The notes: generated from the sequence alone by a model not told the origin. A DNA stretch of 49,778 nt from Thermogemmatispora tikiterensis (GCF_003268475.1 NZ_MCIF01000002.1:1124075-1173852); one strand, 5' to 3'; counted from the first letter of the stretch, positions 15,674-25,056 are shown. Numbers and translations: made by a program.

Positions 15674-17170
15674 TCAGAGTCCAATACAGACCGATTTCAC
15701 CTCGGTATAGTTCTCCAGGACCTCATGGCCCATCTCGCGCCCCCAACCGGATTGTTTGTAACCACCGAAGGGTAAGGCAGCGTCAAAGACATTATAGCAG
15801 TTGATATAAACTGTACCGGCGCGCAGTTGCTGCGCCAGACGATGCGCCTTACTGATATCGCGTGTCCAGATGCCAGCCGCCAGGCCATAGATCGTATCGT
15901 TCGCCACCGGTGGAACCTCGTCCAGTTCCTTGATGGGCATCGCCGTGACCACCGGACCGAAGATCTCCTCCTGGACCACCTTCATATCCTGGCGCACATT
16001 GACCAGGACCGTTGGCTCAATAAAGTAGCCCTGGTCACCGTGACGTCTGGCCCCACAGAGCGGCGTAGCGCCATCAGCCAGGCCGGCTTCGATGTAGCCA
16101 GAGACACGCTGCAGCTGCTCCTCGGAGACGAGCGGCCCCATCTGCGTCTGCGGATCAAAACCCGGCCCTAGACGGATCTTCTTGGCCTCTTCGGCCACGC
16201 CCTCGACAACGCGATCAAAGACCTCCTGCTCCACATAGAGGCGCGACCCGGCGCAGCAGCACTGACCGTGATTGAAAAAGATGGCATGGGCAGCACCCTT
16301 AATCGCGCGATCAAGGTCGCTGTCTTTGAGCACGATGTTCGGCGATTTGCCACCCAGCTCCAGGGTGACCTTTTTGAGATTGCCCGCGGCAGCATGAACG
16401 ATGAGCTTGCCCACCTCGGTCGAGCCGGTGAAGGCGATCTTGTCAACGTCGGGATGGGCCGCCAGCGCGGCACCAGCGGTCTCGCCAAACCCGGGCACAA
16501 TGTTGACGACCCCATCGGGGAAACCCGCCTCCTGGATCAGCTCCCCCAGGCGCAGGGCCGAGAGCGGGGTCTGCTCCGCTGGCTTGAGAACAATCGTGCA
16601 GCCCGCTGCCAGAGCCGGGGCCAGCTTCCAGGCTGCCATCAAGAGAGGGAAATTCCAGGGGATAATCTGCCCAACCACGCCTATCGGCTCGCGCAGCGTG
16701 TAGGCGAAATAGTCGCCCGGCGTGGAGATCGGAATGGTATGGCCTTCGATCTTGGTCGCCCAGCCCGCCATGTACCGGAACATGTCGACGGTCAGCGCCA
16801 CATCGCCGATGCGGGCGATGCGCAAGGGCTTGCCGTTGTCAAGCGATTCAAGCTGGGCAAATTCCTCGCTATGCTGCTCGATGAGATCGGCCAGTTTCCA
16901 GATCAGGCGCCCACGCTCCGAAGGCTTCATCTTGCGCCAGGGACCACCCTCGAAGCTGCGCCGCGCCGCCTGCACCGCCCGATCAATGTCCTCTTTGTCT
17001 CCTTCAGCCACCTGCGCCAATACTTCGCCGGTAGCTGGATTGTAAACAGGAAAGGTCTTCCCCGAAGCGGCCTCTTCCCATTTTCCACCAATGAAGAGTT
17101 TCTTTGGACCACTCGCAATAAAAGTCTGGACTTCCGGTAAGACAGCGACATTGCTTTCGGCCAGCGTCAT
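15674..17170 (-). CDS. NAD(P)-dependent aldehyde dehydrogenase
   Basis: This 498-aa protein is a canonical class I/II aldehyde dehydrogenase. The catalytic Cys is in FNHGQCCCAGSRLYVEQ, the general-base Glu in TLELGGKSPN, the oxyanion Asn in IIPWNFPLLMAAWKLAPA, and the nucleotide-binding FTGSTEVGK is intact. It oxidises an aldehyde to a carboxylate; retinal/betaine/general aldehyde types share this sequence style, so the substrate is open. ATG 17170 has AAGGAG 7 nt upstream. A pair of overlapping palindromes (17382-17403) about 210 bp upstream may be its operator. Confidence 0.9.
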   Translation of the reverse strand: MTLAESNVAVLPEVQTFIASGPKKLFIGGKWEEAASGKTFPVYNPATGEVLAQVAEGDKEDIDRAVQAARRSFEGGPWRKMKPSERGRLIWKLADLIEQHSEEFAQLESLDNGKPLRIARIGDVALTVDMFRYMAGWATKIEGHTIPISTPGDYFAYTLREPIGVVGQIIPWNFPLLMAAWKLAPALAAGCTIVLKPAEQTPLSALRLGELIQEAGFPDGVVNIVPGFGETAGAALAAHPDVDKIAFTGSTEVGKLIVHAAAGNLKKVTLELGGKSPNIVLKDSDLDRAIKGAAHAIFFNHGQCCCAGSRLYVEQEVFDRVVEGVAEEAKKIRLGPGFDPQTQMGPLVSEEQLQRVSGYIEAGLADGATPLCGARRHGDQGYFIEPTVLVNVRQDMKVVQEEIFGPVVTAMPIKELDEVPPVANDTIYGLAAGIWTRDISKAHRLAQQLRAGTVYINCYNVFDAALPFGGYKQSGWGREMGHEVLENYTEVKSVCIGL

Positions 17171-17516
17171 GATCGTTCTCCTTCTTCGTTGCAGCTGGTT
17201 GACCGCGCCGTCCGTAACGCCTTGCATGCATTCGGCCTGTCCTTCAGGGCCTTCTCCCAAAAAACATCGCACAAAAGAAGAGTCTCAATGCGATGAGCGT
17301 TAACCACGCTGAAACTCGCTCTGCTGGTGAAGACTGCCGTGACGACGAAGCGCGAAGTGGGCGGCAGTGTCTTGCTCATCGATTGAGTACTCAATAATTG
17401 AGTATAAGCAAAATGTGGAGAAAGTCAAGGGTCGCAGGGAGGAGATGCGTGCTGGAAGAGGAGCGAGTGAGGTGGGAGGAGAAGCCAGCGAGCGCTCAAG
17501 AATGAGCGCCCGCCAG
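17171..17516. other. Intergenic region upstream of the aldehyde dehydrogenase
   Basis: About 345 bp lie between the aldehyde dehydrogenase start and the end of the ornithine carbamoyltransferase gene. The only marked structure is the palindrome cluster at 17382-17403. I see no gene or terminator with a T run. Confidence 0.5.
17382..17403. promoter_or_regulatory. Overlapping palindromes, operator-like
   Basis: ATTGAGTACTCAAT (17382-17395) is a perfect 14-bp palindrome. It overlaps ACTCAAT-A-ATTGAGT (17389-17403), so the half-site ATTGAGT occurs three times in alternating orientation. This is typical of a TetR- or MarR-type operator and could control the aldehyde dehydrogenase gene to the left. 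No regulator gene is adjacent. Confidence 0.55.
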
Positions 17517-18533
17517 CTAGCTATCAAGCTGTGTAGCGGCCAGGGTGGCTACCATGAGGGCCTTGATAGTATGCATCCGATTTTCAGACTGCTCGAAGAC
17601 AATGGAGGCCGGCGATTCAAAGACCTCATCGGTGACCTCCAGGGCCTCCAATCCATAGCGCGCCGCGATCGAGCGGCCCAGGCCCGTCTCGGTATTGTGG
17701 AGAGCTGGCAGACAATGCATAAAGAGGACCTGCGGGTTGTGGGTGAGGGCCATGAGCTGGGACGTCACTTGATAGGGCGTGAGGAGCTGGATGCGCTCCC
17801 CCCACAGGGCCGGGTCCTCACCCATCGACACCCAGACATCAGTATAGATGACGTCGCAGCCACGCACGGCCTCGGCGACATCCTCGGTCACCGTGAGGCG
17901 GGCGCCACTGGTCGCCGCCAGGGCCTGCACCTCCTGCAGGCGCGTCTCACTGGGCCAGAGCTGACGCGGACCAGCCAGGCGCACATCCATCCCCATCACG
18001 GCCCCGCCCACCAGCAGCGTATCGGCCATGTTATAGCTCACATTCCCCACAAAGCAGAAGCTCACCGCCTCCAGCGGCTTTGCCACATGCTCCTGCATCG
18101 TGAGCAGATCGGCCAGGACTTGTGTCGGATGCGAGTGGGCCGTCATGGCATTCCAGACCGGCACCCCGGCGTAGCGGGCCAGCTCCTCGACCGTCTCCTG
18201 AGCCTGACCACGGTAGGCAATGCCGTCGTAGAGCCGCCCCAGCACACGCGCTGTATCCTTGATGCTCTCCTTCTGCCCGACATGCGAGCCGCTGGGGCCA
18301 ATATAGGTAACATGGGCCCCCTGATCAAAGGCCGCCACTTCAAAGCTCGTGCGCGTGCGCGTCGAGTCCTGTTCGAACAGCAGGACAATATTCTTGCCGC
18401 GCAAGTACTGCTCTTCCTTCCCGGCAGACTTGGCCGCCTTCAGACGGCTGGCCAGCGCCAACAGGGCGCGAATTTCCTCAGCGCTGAGGTCCTCCAATTT
18501 TAGCAAGTGCCGCTTGCTCAAATTGCAGGCCAC
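17517..18533 (-). CDS. argF: Ornithine carbamoyltransferase
   Basis: This 338-aa protein converts ornithine and carbamoyl phosphate to citrulline in arginine synthesis. The carbamoyl-phosphate loop STRTR is at about 57-61, [10 protein letters not shown] is near residue 140, and the ornithine-side HCLPA is near 275. These separate it from aspartate carbamoyltransferase. The length is normal. The start is taken as GTG 18533, with GGAGG 12 nt upstream, since the family begins close to [10 protein letters not shown]; the frame is open further back. No other arg gene is nearby. A possible promoter lies at 18643-18671. Confidence 0.9.
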   Translation of the reverse strand: MACNLSKRHLLKLEDLSAEEIRALLALASRLKAAKSAGKEEQYLRGKNIVLLFEQDSTRTRTSFEVAAFDQGAHVTYIGPSGSHVGQKESIKDTARVLGRLYDGIAYRGQAQETVEELARYAGVPVWNAMTAHSHPTQVLADLLTMQEHVAKPLEAVSFCFVGNVSYNMADTLLVGGAVMGMDVRLAGPRQLWPSETRLQEVQALAATSGARLTVTEDVAEAVRGCDVIYTDVWVSMGEDPALWGERIQLLTPYQVTSQLMALTHNPQVLFMHCLPALHNTETGLGRSIAARYGLEALEVTDEVFESPASIVFEQSENRMHTIKALMVATLAATQLDS

Positions 18534-18857
18534 GGTTGAGCTAATCCTCCTCAAATAACAGAGCAACAATCTTCTTCGTTCAGCCCAGTCTCCCGCCACA
18601 AGGGCGCCCCGCCCAGCCAGCACGACCGGGGGCTGTGCTCATAGGCTACCACGTTCCCGCCCCCGGCGCAAGCCATAAGCAGAGCTATCCGTCAAGCGCC
18701 CACACATCCGCAGCAGCCTGGCCGGTTGAGGAAAAGGGAGGAGCTGCACCTGCCAGGCGCCAGCGCGGCAGAATAGAATCAGAAGGAGGGAGAGCATCCG
18801 TCTGTCTCTCTCTGCATGAGGGTCAGGTCTTGTTTCACTGAGGGGAGGATGCGGACC
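18534..18857. other. Divergent intergenic region between argF and the CoiA-like gene
   Basis: No gene is visible in these 324 bp. A leftward promoter candidate for argF is given separately. The rightward gene has a clear ribosome site, but I could not place a good promoter for it. Confidence 0.4.
18643..18671 (-). promoter_or_regulatory. Possible argF promoter
   Basis: On the minus strand TTGCGC (18671-18666) and TAGCCT (18648-18643) are 17 bp apart. Both boxes match the consensus only in part, so this is a weak prediction. Confidence 0.35.
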
Positions 18858-19979
18858 ATGCTCGTTGCTTACGGACCAGACGGTCAGCTCGTGGTAGCTG
18901 ATGAGCGGGCCTTGAGTCAGTTGCAGGAATGGTCGCAGCAGCGCCAGCTGTTCTGTCCCAACTGCCGCGCCGTGCTGCATCTACGCGGCGGCCCGGCACG
19001 ACGGACCCAGCTCCATTTCGCTCACCGCAAAGGAGAATGCCCCTGGAGCACCGAAGAAGAATCGGAGCGCCACATGCGCGGCAAGGCCATACTGGCCGCC
19101 TGGCTAAGCCAGCAATTTCCCGCCGCTCGCGTCACCCTGGAGGAACGGCTCCCTGAGCCGAATCGCATCGCCGACGTCTTCGTGAAGCATCCCGATGGTC
19201 GGCAGCTAGCCGTTGAGTTTCAGTGCGCCCCGCTGGAACTCGACGAGTGGCAGCGCCGCCATCAGGCCTATCAGCAGGCCGGCATCACCGATCTCTGGAT
19301 TATCGGCAGCAATCGCCGCGACAAGCAGGAGGCTTTTCAAGAGGCCATTCTTGAGAGCAGCGGCTTACTCGTCTTCCTCGATCCCTTGCTCACCCCCGCC
19401 CGCGCCTGGCTGCGCTGGCCCCTGAGCGCCCAGGCCCTGCAGGCCTGGCAGGAGGAGCGCTTCAGCCCTGCTCAGGCACCCAATCTGAGCGCCGGCGGCT
19501 GGGTCGGGCGCCTGGGCTATGGCATGACCTTGAGCACCACCTTGAGCGAGCTACACCTCAACGAGCAGGGAGAGATCAATCATCCACAGCGCGCCGAGCA
19601 CGAGCGCCGCCTGCGTCTCCGCCACCTGATGACCTTCGCTGACAGCGTCGACGAAAACCTTCTTGCAGCTTATCTCTATAATACAGTTAGTGCTGAGATG
19701 ATCCAGCGCGTGCTCCGTCCCCTGCTGCGAGCCTATCGCAGCGATCCCGACCTGCTGCGTCGCTATAACTATGGGCGAGGAAGCCCCGAGCAGCCGGTGC
19801 GGGAGGAGGATCGCCAGCGCGTCGCTCGCGCCTGCTCCTGGCTGAGACAGCTGGCCAGGCAGGGCTTTCCACTCGCGCGTTTGCGCGCAGTGGCACAGGA
19901 GATCCCTTTCGTCGGACCTTACGCCGCCTTCGTCCGCTACATCGAAATGTTGGTGACGCTCGCCCAAACTCACCGTTGA
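18858..19979 (+). CDS. CoiA-like competence/nuclease-domain protein
   Basis: This 373-aa protein has the CoiA layout: an N-terminal strand region, a CPNC zinc-knuckle half (Cys33, Cys36) followed by HFAH (about 53-56), and then a PD-(D/E)XK nuclease-type core with NRIADVFVKHPDGRQLAVEFQ. CoiA proteins are needed for recombination of imported DNA during natural transformation. The C-terminal 200 residues are helical and less conserved. ATG 18858 is chosen because GGAGG ends 9 nt upstream; the ATG at 18849 lies too close. The next gene in the same direction encodes a YtxH protein, with no other com genes near. Confidence 0.75.
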   Translation: MLVAYGPDGQLVVADERALSQLQEWSQQRQLFCPNCRAVLHLRGGPARRTQLHFAHRKGECPWSTEEESERHMRGKAILAAWLSQQFPAARVTLEERLPEPNRIADVFVKHPDGRQLAVEFQCAPLELDEWQRRHQAYQQAGITDLWIIGSNRRDKQEAFQEAILESSGLLVFLDPLLTPARAWLRWPLSAQALQAWQEERFSPAQAPNLSAGGWVGRLGYGMTLSTTLSELHLNEQGEINHPQRAEHERRLRLRHLMTFADSVDENLLAAYLYNTVSAEMIQRVLRPLLRAYRSDPDLLRRYNYGRGSPEQPVREEDRQRVARACSWLRQLARQGFPLARLRAVAQEIPFVGPYAAFVRYIEMLVTLAQTHR

Positions 19980-20110
19980 AACCGTTTGCCACACTGAGGC
20001 GTGTTGACAGAGAAGAAAGGCGGCAGTCGGGCAGTTGCGACCATCCACTGTGATGACCTGACCCAGGCTGGCAATGCCTTCTCTATCTGGCAGGAAGGAA
20101 GGAGGGCAGG

Positions 20111-20434
20111 ATGAACAACTTCTTCAGAGGAGTCCTGGTCGGCGTTGGCATCGGCCTGTTGATTGCCCCTATGCGTGGCGAAGAGATGCGTCGCCTACTC
20201 GGCGAGCGGCTGCAGCAGTTGCGCGGCTATCTCCCCGACAACGAGCAACTGAACGAATACGTGCAGCAGGCCTCTAGCCGCGTCTCACAGACCGCCGGCA
20301 ACGTCAAAGAATACGTGCGCCAGGCCGCCACGCGCGTACGCGACACCGCCGAGGAACTGGGCAGTCTGGCCCAGAAGTCGGCGCAGGATGTCAGCGAGAC
20401 CGCACGCTCCCTCAAGCCATCGAACCAGGGATAG
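20111..20434 (+). CDS. YtxH-domain small membrane protein
   Basis: This 107-aa protein begins with a short hydrophobic helix with glycine zipper (FFRGVLVGVGIGLLIAP), followed at once by RGEEMRRLL, the typical YtxH transition. The rest is an amphipathic, apolipophorin-like helix with repeated VSQTAGNVKEYVRQAA-type heptads. These proteins are associated with envelope stress; their molecular role is unknown. ATG 20111 is preceded by GGAGGGCAGG. Confidence 0.8.
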   Translation: MNNFFRGVLVGVGIGLLIAPMRGEEMRRLLGERLQQLRGYLPDNEQLNEYVQQASSRVSQTAGNVKEYVRQAATRVRDTAEELGSLAQKSAQDVSETARSLKPSNQG

Positions 20435-20548
20435 CCCAACCTGATCGTTCTCAAACCGGTCTGGCAGCGCCGCACCCGCACCAGCACCTGGGTTGAGGCC
20501 CGCTCGACCCGGGTCAGGCTTGCGGCCCGGCGTCTCACCCCAGCAGCG

Positions 20549-20570
20549 CCTGCCTCTTTCGCGAGGCAGG
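20549..20570 (+). terminator. Hairpin behind the YtxH gene
   Basis: CCTGCCTC pairs with GAGGCAGG around a 6-nt loop. It lies between the convergent YtxH and murA genes. Only TCGCTCT follows, so it is a weak terminator prediction. Confidence 0.35.
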
Positions 20571-20639
20571 TCGCTCTGTGCGGTGCGTGCATGGCTCTTG
20601 CTGGCGGCAGCCTCCGCCTCACCAGGCCCTCCAGCTTCA

Positions 20640-22025
20640 TTAAGCCTCAGCCACCGCCGGTGTATGATAAGGAATCCGCTCAATCTTCAGGTTCATCGCC
20701 GCCAGCCGCGGCACGATATTGCCGTAGCCACGCTCCAGGAAATGAATCCCGGTAATCACCGAGGTGCCGCGCGCAATAGCCGCCGCGATCACATAGGCCA
20801 GACCGGCCCGCAGATCGGGAATCACAATCTCCTCGTCCACCGCTGTAAAGGGTGTTGGGCCAATAATAATGGCGCTATGCTCATAATTCATATCGCGATA
20901 GCGACACGGCACGCTGCCCAAACAATGCGTCGTCAGCTGTGTCCGCGCCCCCAGACGATTGAGCGCCTTAAGATAGCCAAAGCGCTTCTCATAGACGGTC
21001 TCGTGAATAATCGAGATGCCATCGGCCTGCGTCAGCAGCACGGCAAAAGGCTGCTGCCAGTCCGTCGAGAAGCCTGGATAGACATCGGTCTCAATGATCG
21101 CTGGACTGAGCTTGCGCCGGCGGAAAAAGCGGATACTGTTCGCATCGACAAATTCGAAGCCGCCACCCACCTGCTGGTAATAGGAGAGAAAATTGCCGAG
21201 GCTATCCGGGCGAATGCCGTGGACCGTCACATCACCATCGGAGGCGCAAGCCAGCGAAGCCCAGGAAGCCGCCTCGATGCGGTCGCCCAGCACTGTCATG
21301 CGCGTTCCCGTCAGACGCTTAACCCCCTCCACCCGAATATCACGACCCGGGGAGGTGAAAATAATTGCCCCCATCGAGCGGAGCATGGTAATCAGCTCAA
21401 AGATCTCCGGCTCGATCGCCGCGTTCGAAATCAGCGTTCGCCCCTCAGCCAGTACACTCAAGAAAAGGCAGGTCTCGGTCGCCCCCACACTCGGATAGGG
21501 CAGATGGATATGGGTCCCACGCAACGGTTGCACCCGCTGCGCCACGTAGCCCTCGGGCGTCTCCTCGACCAGCCCTCCGAAGCGCTGAATCGCATCGAGG
21601 TGGAAATCCACCTTGCGCGCCCCAATCTGACAGCCACCTACAACCGGTACCGAGACCCGCTCGAATCGGTGCAGCAAGGCCCCCAGCAGCAAGATCGGCG
21701 CCCGATTGCTGCCAGACTGAGCCAGGGGCACTGTCGACGCATTGACTGTCGTCGGATCAATGAGCAGCGTTGTTTCATCGAGCTGTTCCACCCGTGCTCC
21801 GATACCCATCAGCATCTCCGCTGTGATCTGAACATCGCCAATAGGCGGCACATTGGTGAGTACCGTTGGCGTCTCTCCCAGCAGGGCCGCCACCATCGCC
21901 TTCGTCGCAAAGTTCTTGGCGCCCAGACAGGTAATCTCGCCCACGACAGGATAACCGCCCTCAATGCGATAGGCATAGGTCGTCTGCTGTGGTGTTCCTA
22001 AAGCGTTGGGCATAGACATCATCAT
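20640..22025 (-). CDS. murA: UDP-N-acetylglucosamine 1-carboxyvinyltransferase (MurA family)
   Basis: This protein of about 461 aa has the EPSP-synthase-like fold of MurA, which adds enolpyruvate to UDP-GlcNAc as the first committed step of peptidoglycan synthesis. Lys of the GAKN motif is present in CLGAKNFATKAM, and the catalytic Cys is kept in VVGGCQIGARKVDFH. The length is slightly above the usual 420 aa. Start choice is uncertain: ATGs occur at 22025, 22022, 22019 and 22013, and a GTG at 22040; none has a strong ribosome site. A 7-bp inverted repeat lies just upstream (22046-22066). Because the sequence departs from standard MurA in several blocks (for example GAKNFATK for GAKNAAL), it may be a second, divergent copy. 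Confidence 0.83.
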   Translation of the reverse strand: MMMSMPNALGTPQQTTYAYRIEGGYPVVGEITCLGAKNFATKAMVAALLGETPTVLTNVPPIGDVQITAEMLMGIGARVEQLDETTLLIDPTTVNASTVPLAQSGSNRAPILLLGALLHRFERVSVPVVGGCQIGARKVDFHLDAIQRFGGLVEETPEGYVAQRVQPLRGTHIHLPYPSVGATETCLFLSVLAEGRTLISNAAIEPEIFELITMLRSMGAIIFTSPGRDIRVEGVKRLTGTRMTVLGDRIEAASWASLACASDGDVTVHGIRPDSLGNFLSYYQQVGGGFEFVDANSIRFFRRRKLSPAIIETDVYPGFSTDWQQPFAVLLTQADGISIIHETVYEKRFGYLKALNRLGARTQLTTHCLGSVPCRYRDMNYEHSAIIIGPTPFTAVDEEIVIPDLRAGLAYVIAAAIARGTSVITGIHFLERGYGNIVPRLAAMNLKIERIPYHTPAVAEA

Positions 22026-22045
22026 CGTAGTAGCACACACTTCCG

Positions 22046-22066
22046 CTGAGAATTGAGCATTCTCAG
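22046..22066. promoter_or_regulatory. Inverted repeat in the murA leader
   Basis: CTGAGAA (22046-22052) and TTCTCAG (22060-22066) are exact reverse complements with a 7-nt loop. It lies about 20 nt before the murA ATG and could act as an operator or as an RNA hairpin close to the ribosome site. Confidence 0.4.
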
Positions 22067-22272
22067 ATCATTCTTCCCTGCACATGTTCTTGTAACAGCT
22101 TAACAGAGGCAGAAAAATGCGACAGCCTGCACATTATTGTATCATCCCAGCGCAGGCTATCGCCTTCTTGCAGCCAGGGCGGGCAAGCTTCAGTCACCGC
22201 AGCCCTCCACGGACAGGCGGCTCGCCAGCGCTGCTCTACCCGCCTGTTACCCCCAGTACTTTCGGCGAGTGG

Positions 22273-23634
22273 CTAGTACTTATAGAAATGCTGACTGGCC
22301 ACTTCCTCCGGCGTCTTCTCGCGGAAAAAGTCGGCCTCTGCCCGTTTGACGGCCAGATAGGAGCGCGCCAGCAGCGGCCCCAGCGCCTCCAGCAGCACCG
22401 TATCCCGCTCCAACTCGTCCAGAGCCTCCTCCAGCGTCGTTGGCAGCCGCCGGATGCCCAGCCGCTCGCGTTCCTCATCGCTGAGATTGCCCGGATCAAC
22501 CTCGACCGGCTCCCCCGGCTCAATCCGCTGCTGGATACCATCCAGACCCGCTGCGATTAAGGCCCCCAGCGCCAGATAGGGATTGCCACTGTGATCAGAG
22601 GGCTTCAGCTCCAGGTTGATCGATTCGGCCTCCCGCCCCCAGAAGGGCGACGGCACCCGAATGGCCCCCTCACGGTTATCGTAGCCCCAGGCCGTGTAAG
22701 CCGAACTCCAGAAGTGCGGCAGCAAGCGGCTGTAGGAGTTGGGGCTGCCACAGGTCAGCGCCACCAGCGCCCGCAGATGGCGCAGGACCCCACCGATGAA
22801 ATATTTGCCTGTCTGGCTCAAGCCACCGCGCTCCTGCGGATCATAGAAGAGATTCTTGCCCGCCTGGGGACTGCCTTCTGCCCCCCACAGGCTGAAGTGA
22901 ATGTGGGCCCCGCTGCCGGCCTGGTCCAGAAACGGCTTGGGGGCAAAGGTCGCATAGAGACCATAGTGACGCGCTGTCCCACGCACCACCTCACGCACCA
23001 GACAGACATGATCAGCCGCGGTCAAAACGTCGGCATGGCGGATCGACAGCTCTTGCTGGGCCGGCCCCAGCTCGGTATGGAACAGCTCCACCGATAGCCC
23101 AACGGCCTCCAGAGCCGAGAGGATAGCATCAATGACCTCGGCCTGCTCATCCAGCCCGATGCTGCTGTAACAGAGGCTCTGGTCCGCCGGCACAAAGCGC
23201 CCTCCCACTTCGCGCGCCAGATAAAACTCATGCTCGATGGCTGCCTCGGCCCGCATGCCCTGCTCAGCCAGACGCGCCACCATCCGCTTCAGAAAGGTGC
23301 GCGGACAGGCTTCCCAGGGCTGACCATCCAGGCGCACCATATCGCACAGCATACTGGCACTGGCCGGAACATAGGGCAGCACGACAAATGTCTGCGGATC
23401 TGGAAGCAAACGGAACTCACCCACCGGCCCCATTCCTTCGACCGCAGCCAGGGTCTCAACCCCCGTGAACGCCTGCATTGCCAGCGTCTGCCCAATGCCT
23501 TCGCGCATGCGCGTCGCCAGCTTCTCGACATGGGTCGCCTTGCCTCGAATGATTCCCCCATTATCACAATAGAGGAAACGCACCAGACGCACATTGGCCG
23601 CGCGAGCTTGACGCACGACATCGCTGATATCCAT
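22273..23634 (-). CDS. Glutamine-synthetase-like ATP-dependent amide ligase
   Basis: This 453-aa protein has the glutamine synthetase fold. The metal/ATP region IEHEFYLAR, the GSGAHIHFSLW strand and the LELKPSDHSGNPYLALGALI block with AGLDGI are all present, together with an Arg-rich RVPSPFWG segment. It is close to the FluG-C/GlnT-like group rather than housekeeping GlnA; members join glutamate to amines such as polyamines or aniline-like compounds. ATG 23634 follows AAGGAGGG. The F420-type oxidoreductase gene lies upstream in the same direction. An amidohydrolase of the type fused to this domain in FluG is found at 13868-15007. Confidence 0.82.
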   Translation of the reverse strand: MDISDVVRQARAANVRLVRFLYCDNGGIIRGKATHVEKLATRMREGIGQTLAMQAFTGVETLAAVEGMGPVGEFRLLPDPQTFVVLPYVPASASMLCDMVRLDGQPWEACPRTFLKRMVARLAEQGMRAEAAIEHEFYLAREVGGRFVPADQSLCYSSIGLDEQAEVIDAILSALEAVGLSVELFHTELGPAQQELSIRHADVLTAADHVCLVREVVRGTARHYGLYATFAPKPFLDQAGSGAHIHFSLWGAEGSPQAGKNLFYDPQERGGLSQTGKYFIGGVLRHLRALVALTCGSPNSYSRLLPHFWSSAYTAWGYDNREGAIRVPSPFWGREAESINLELKPSDHSGNPYLALGALIAAGLDGIQQRIEPGEPVEVDPGNLSDEERERLGIRRLPTTLEEALDELERDTVLLEALGPLLARSYLAVKRAEADFFREKTPEEVASQHFYKY

Positions 23635-23787
23635 AGGGACCCTCCTTGCTGGTTCTGAACACAGCCTGCCACCGAGCGAAACGGAAGGCCCGCCTCGAGG
23701 GCCTCCACTCTGTCAGCTCGTGCCTGCTTTGCTGCTGCTAGTATACAGCAGGCGTGTCGCTCGTGTCCGCCCCCCGAAGGCACTTTT

Positions 23788-24756
23788 TCAGCGCAGTCTG
23801 GCCATGCACTCGCGGGCAAAGAGACGTACCGAATCGAGCTGGGCGGCATCAGGGAGATAGACAATCACTTCCTGAGCCCCGACCTCTTCGTAGGCCGCCA
23901 AACGCTGGCGGATCGTCTCGGGGCTGCCCACCAGCTCGCGCTCGCGCAACTGCTCAGGCGGCACATTGCGCCCCATGTAGGACTGCTGAGCCTTGCGCAT
24001 GGCCTCCTCATCGGTCTCCGCAATAGCACAATTAAAGAGTACCGTCCTCCTGATCGTCTGATAATCGCGCCCAATAGCCTCGCAGTGCTGTCTGAGCATC
24101 GCGAATTTGTGGGCAATCCCCGCCGGATCGAGATGGCCAACATTGCAGGCATCGGCATACTGGGCCACCAGCTTCAAGGTCACCTGCTCACCGCCGCCAC
24201 CAATCAGCAAGGGAATATGTGGCTGCTGCACACCTTTGGGCTGGTTGATGGCCCCGTGAACCTGATAATAGCGCCCCTCAAAATAGGCCTCCTCCTCGGT
24301 CCACATCTTCAGAATAATCTGTACGGCTTCACGTAACATGCGCAGGCGCTCCGGAGCCGCCGGGAAGCCATAGCCATAGGCGCGCCACTCATGCTCGTAC
24401 CAGCCAGCCCCAATGCCAAAGTCCAGCCGTCCATGACTGAGCACATCAACGGTACTCGCCATCTTCGCCAAGAGCGCCGGATTGCGATAGGCGCTACAGG
24501 TCACCATCTGCCCAATACGCACCCTCCGCGTATCACGTGCCAGAGCCGCTGTGCTCGTCCAACATTCGAATGTCTTCTCCTGCAACGGCTGGGGCACGGT
24601 ATGGAAGTGGTCAAAGAGCCAGATCGAATCAAAACCCAGATCCTCGGCCTCGTGGGCCACACGCGTCATCGTCTCATAAGCCTCAACCGGGTCAGCAATA
24701 CCTACCAGATCAAGACGCCAGCCCTGGGGGACCAATAGGCCAAATCGTAACGCCAT
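23788..24756 (-). CDS. LLM-class, F420-type oxidoreductase
   Basis: This 322-aa protein belongs to the bacterial luciferase-like superfamily. The barrel start MALRFGLLVPQGW, the SIWLFDHFHTVP motif, the SHGRLDFGIGAGWYEHEW motif and the late VGSPETIRQRLAAYEEVGA are typical of F420-dependent members found in Chloroflexota and Actinobacteria. The cofactor (F420 or flavin) and the substrate cannot be fixed from sequence alone. ATG 24756 was chosen with GAGGAG about 9 nt upstream; the longer frame (to 24876) lacks a ribosome site. A TATAAT on the minus strand (24880-24875) is a possible -10 box. Confidence 0.82.
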   Translation of the reverse strand: MALRFGLLVPQGWRLDLVGIADPVEAYETMTRVAHEAEDLGFDSIWLFDHFHTVPQPLQEKTFECWTSTAALARDTRRVRIGQMVTCSAYRNPALLAKMASTVDVLSHGRLDFGIGAGWYEHEWRAYGYGFPAAPERLRMLREAVQIILKMWTEEEAYFEGRYYQVHGAINQPKGVQQPHIPLLIGGGGEQVTLKLVAQYADACNVGHLDPAGIAHKFAMLRQHCEAIGRDYQTIRRTVLFNCAIAETDEEAMRKAQQSYMGRNVPPEQLRERELVGSPETIRQRLAAYEEVGAQEVIVYLPDAAQLDSVRLFARECMARLR

Positions 24757-24947
24757 GATAGCTCTCTCCTCATGTACGTCTCTCCCTTGGGCACGCCAGG
24801 GGGATTCACTCACTCCCTCCAGCAGAGCAGCGCAGACATCCAGCCTCAGTGCCCGCCTGGCCTTGCCCTTGCCCATTATATACTATGTCCAGCCCCTTCG
24901 ACCTGACCCATTCTTCCCCCTTCCAGCCCGCAATCAGCGCTTGCCTC

Positions 24948-24976
24948 TTGACATCCCCAACTTCCTTGTCTATATT
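24948..24976 (+). promoter_or_regulatory. Promoter of the tandem-TetR regulator
   Basis: A perfect TTGACA (24948-24953) and TATATT (24971-24976) are separated by 17 bp. A small AGAC-AAAC-GTCT dyad (24977-24988) starts right behind the -10 box. Confidence 0.78.
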
Positions 24977-24993
24977 AGACAAACGTCTGGACT

Positions 24994-25013
24994 AAACAGT
25001 ACAGTTACTGTTT
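24994..25013. promoter_or_regulatory. Operator-like dyad downstream of the regulator promoter
   Basis: AAACAGTA and TACTGTTT are exact reverse complements around CAGT. The site begins about 17 bp behind the -10 box, where a bound dimer would block transcription. The obvious candidate protein is the TetR-type regulator encoded just downstream. Confidence 0.62.
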
Positions 25014-25056
25014 TTGGATAGTACAGTCTGCTTGCTTCCGGGGAGTCGATGTCATC

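Larger units (their letters stand above)
24757..25056. promoter_or_regulatory. Divergent control region between the LLM oxidoreductase and the tandem-TetR regulator
   Basis: Contains the rightward promoter 24948-24976, the operator dyad 24994-25013 and a leftward -10-like TATAAT (24880-24875). An 8-bp direct repeat AGTACAGT occurs at 24998-25005 and 25020-25027, 22 bp apart (about two helical turns). No gene is seen. Confidence 0.6.

Noticed and set aside
16268..17140. Rightward 290-codon frame opposite the aldehyde dehydrogenase
   Set aside because: Antisense shadow without ribosome site.
20493..22001. Rightward 502-codon frame opposite murA
   Set aside because: Antisense shadow; murA motifs are complete on the other strand.
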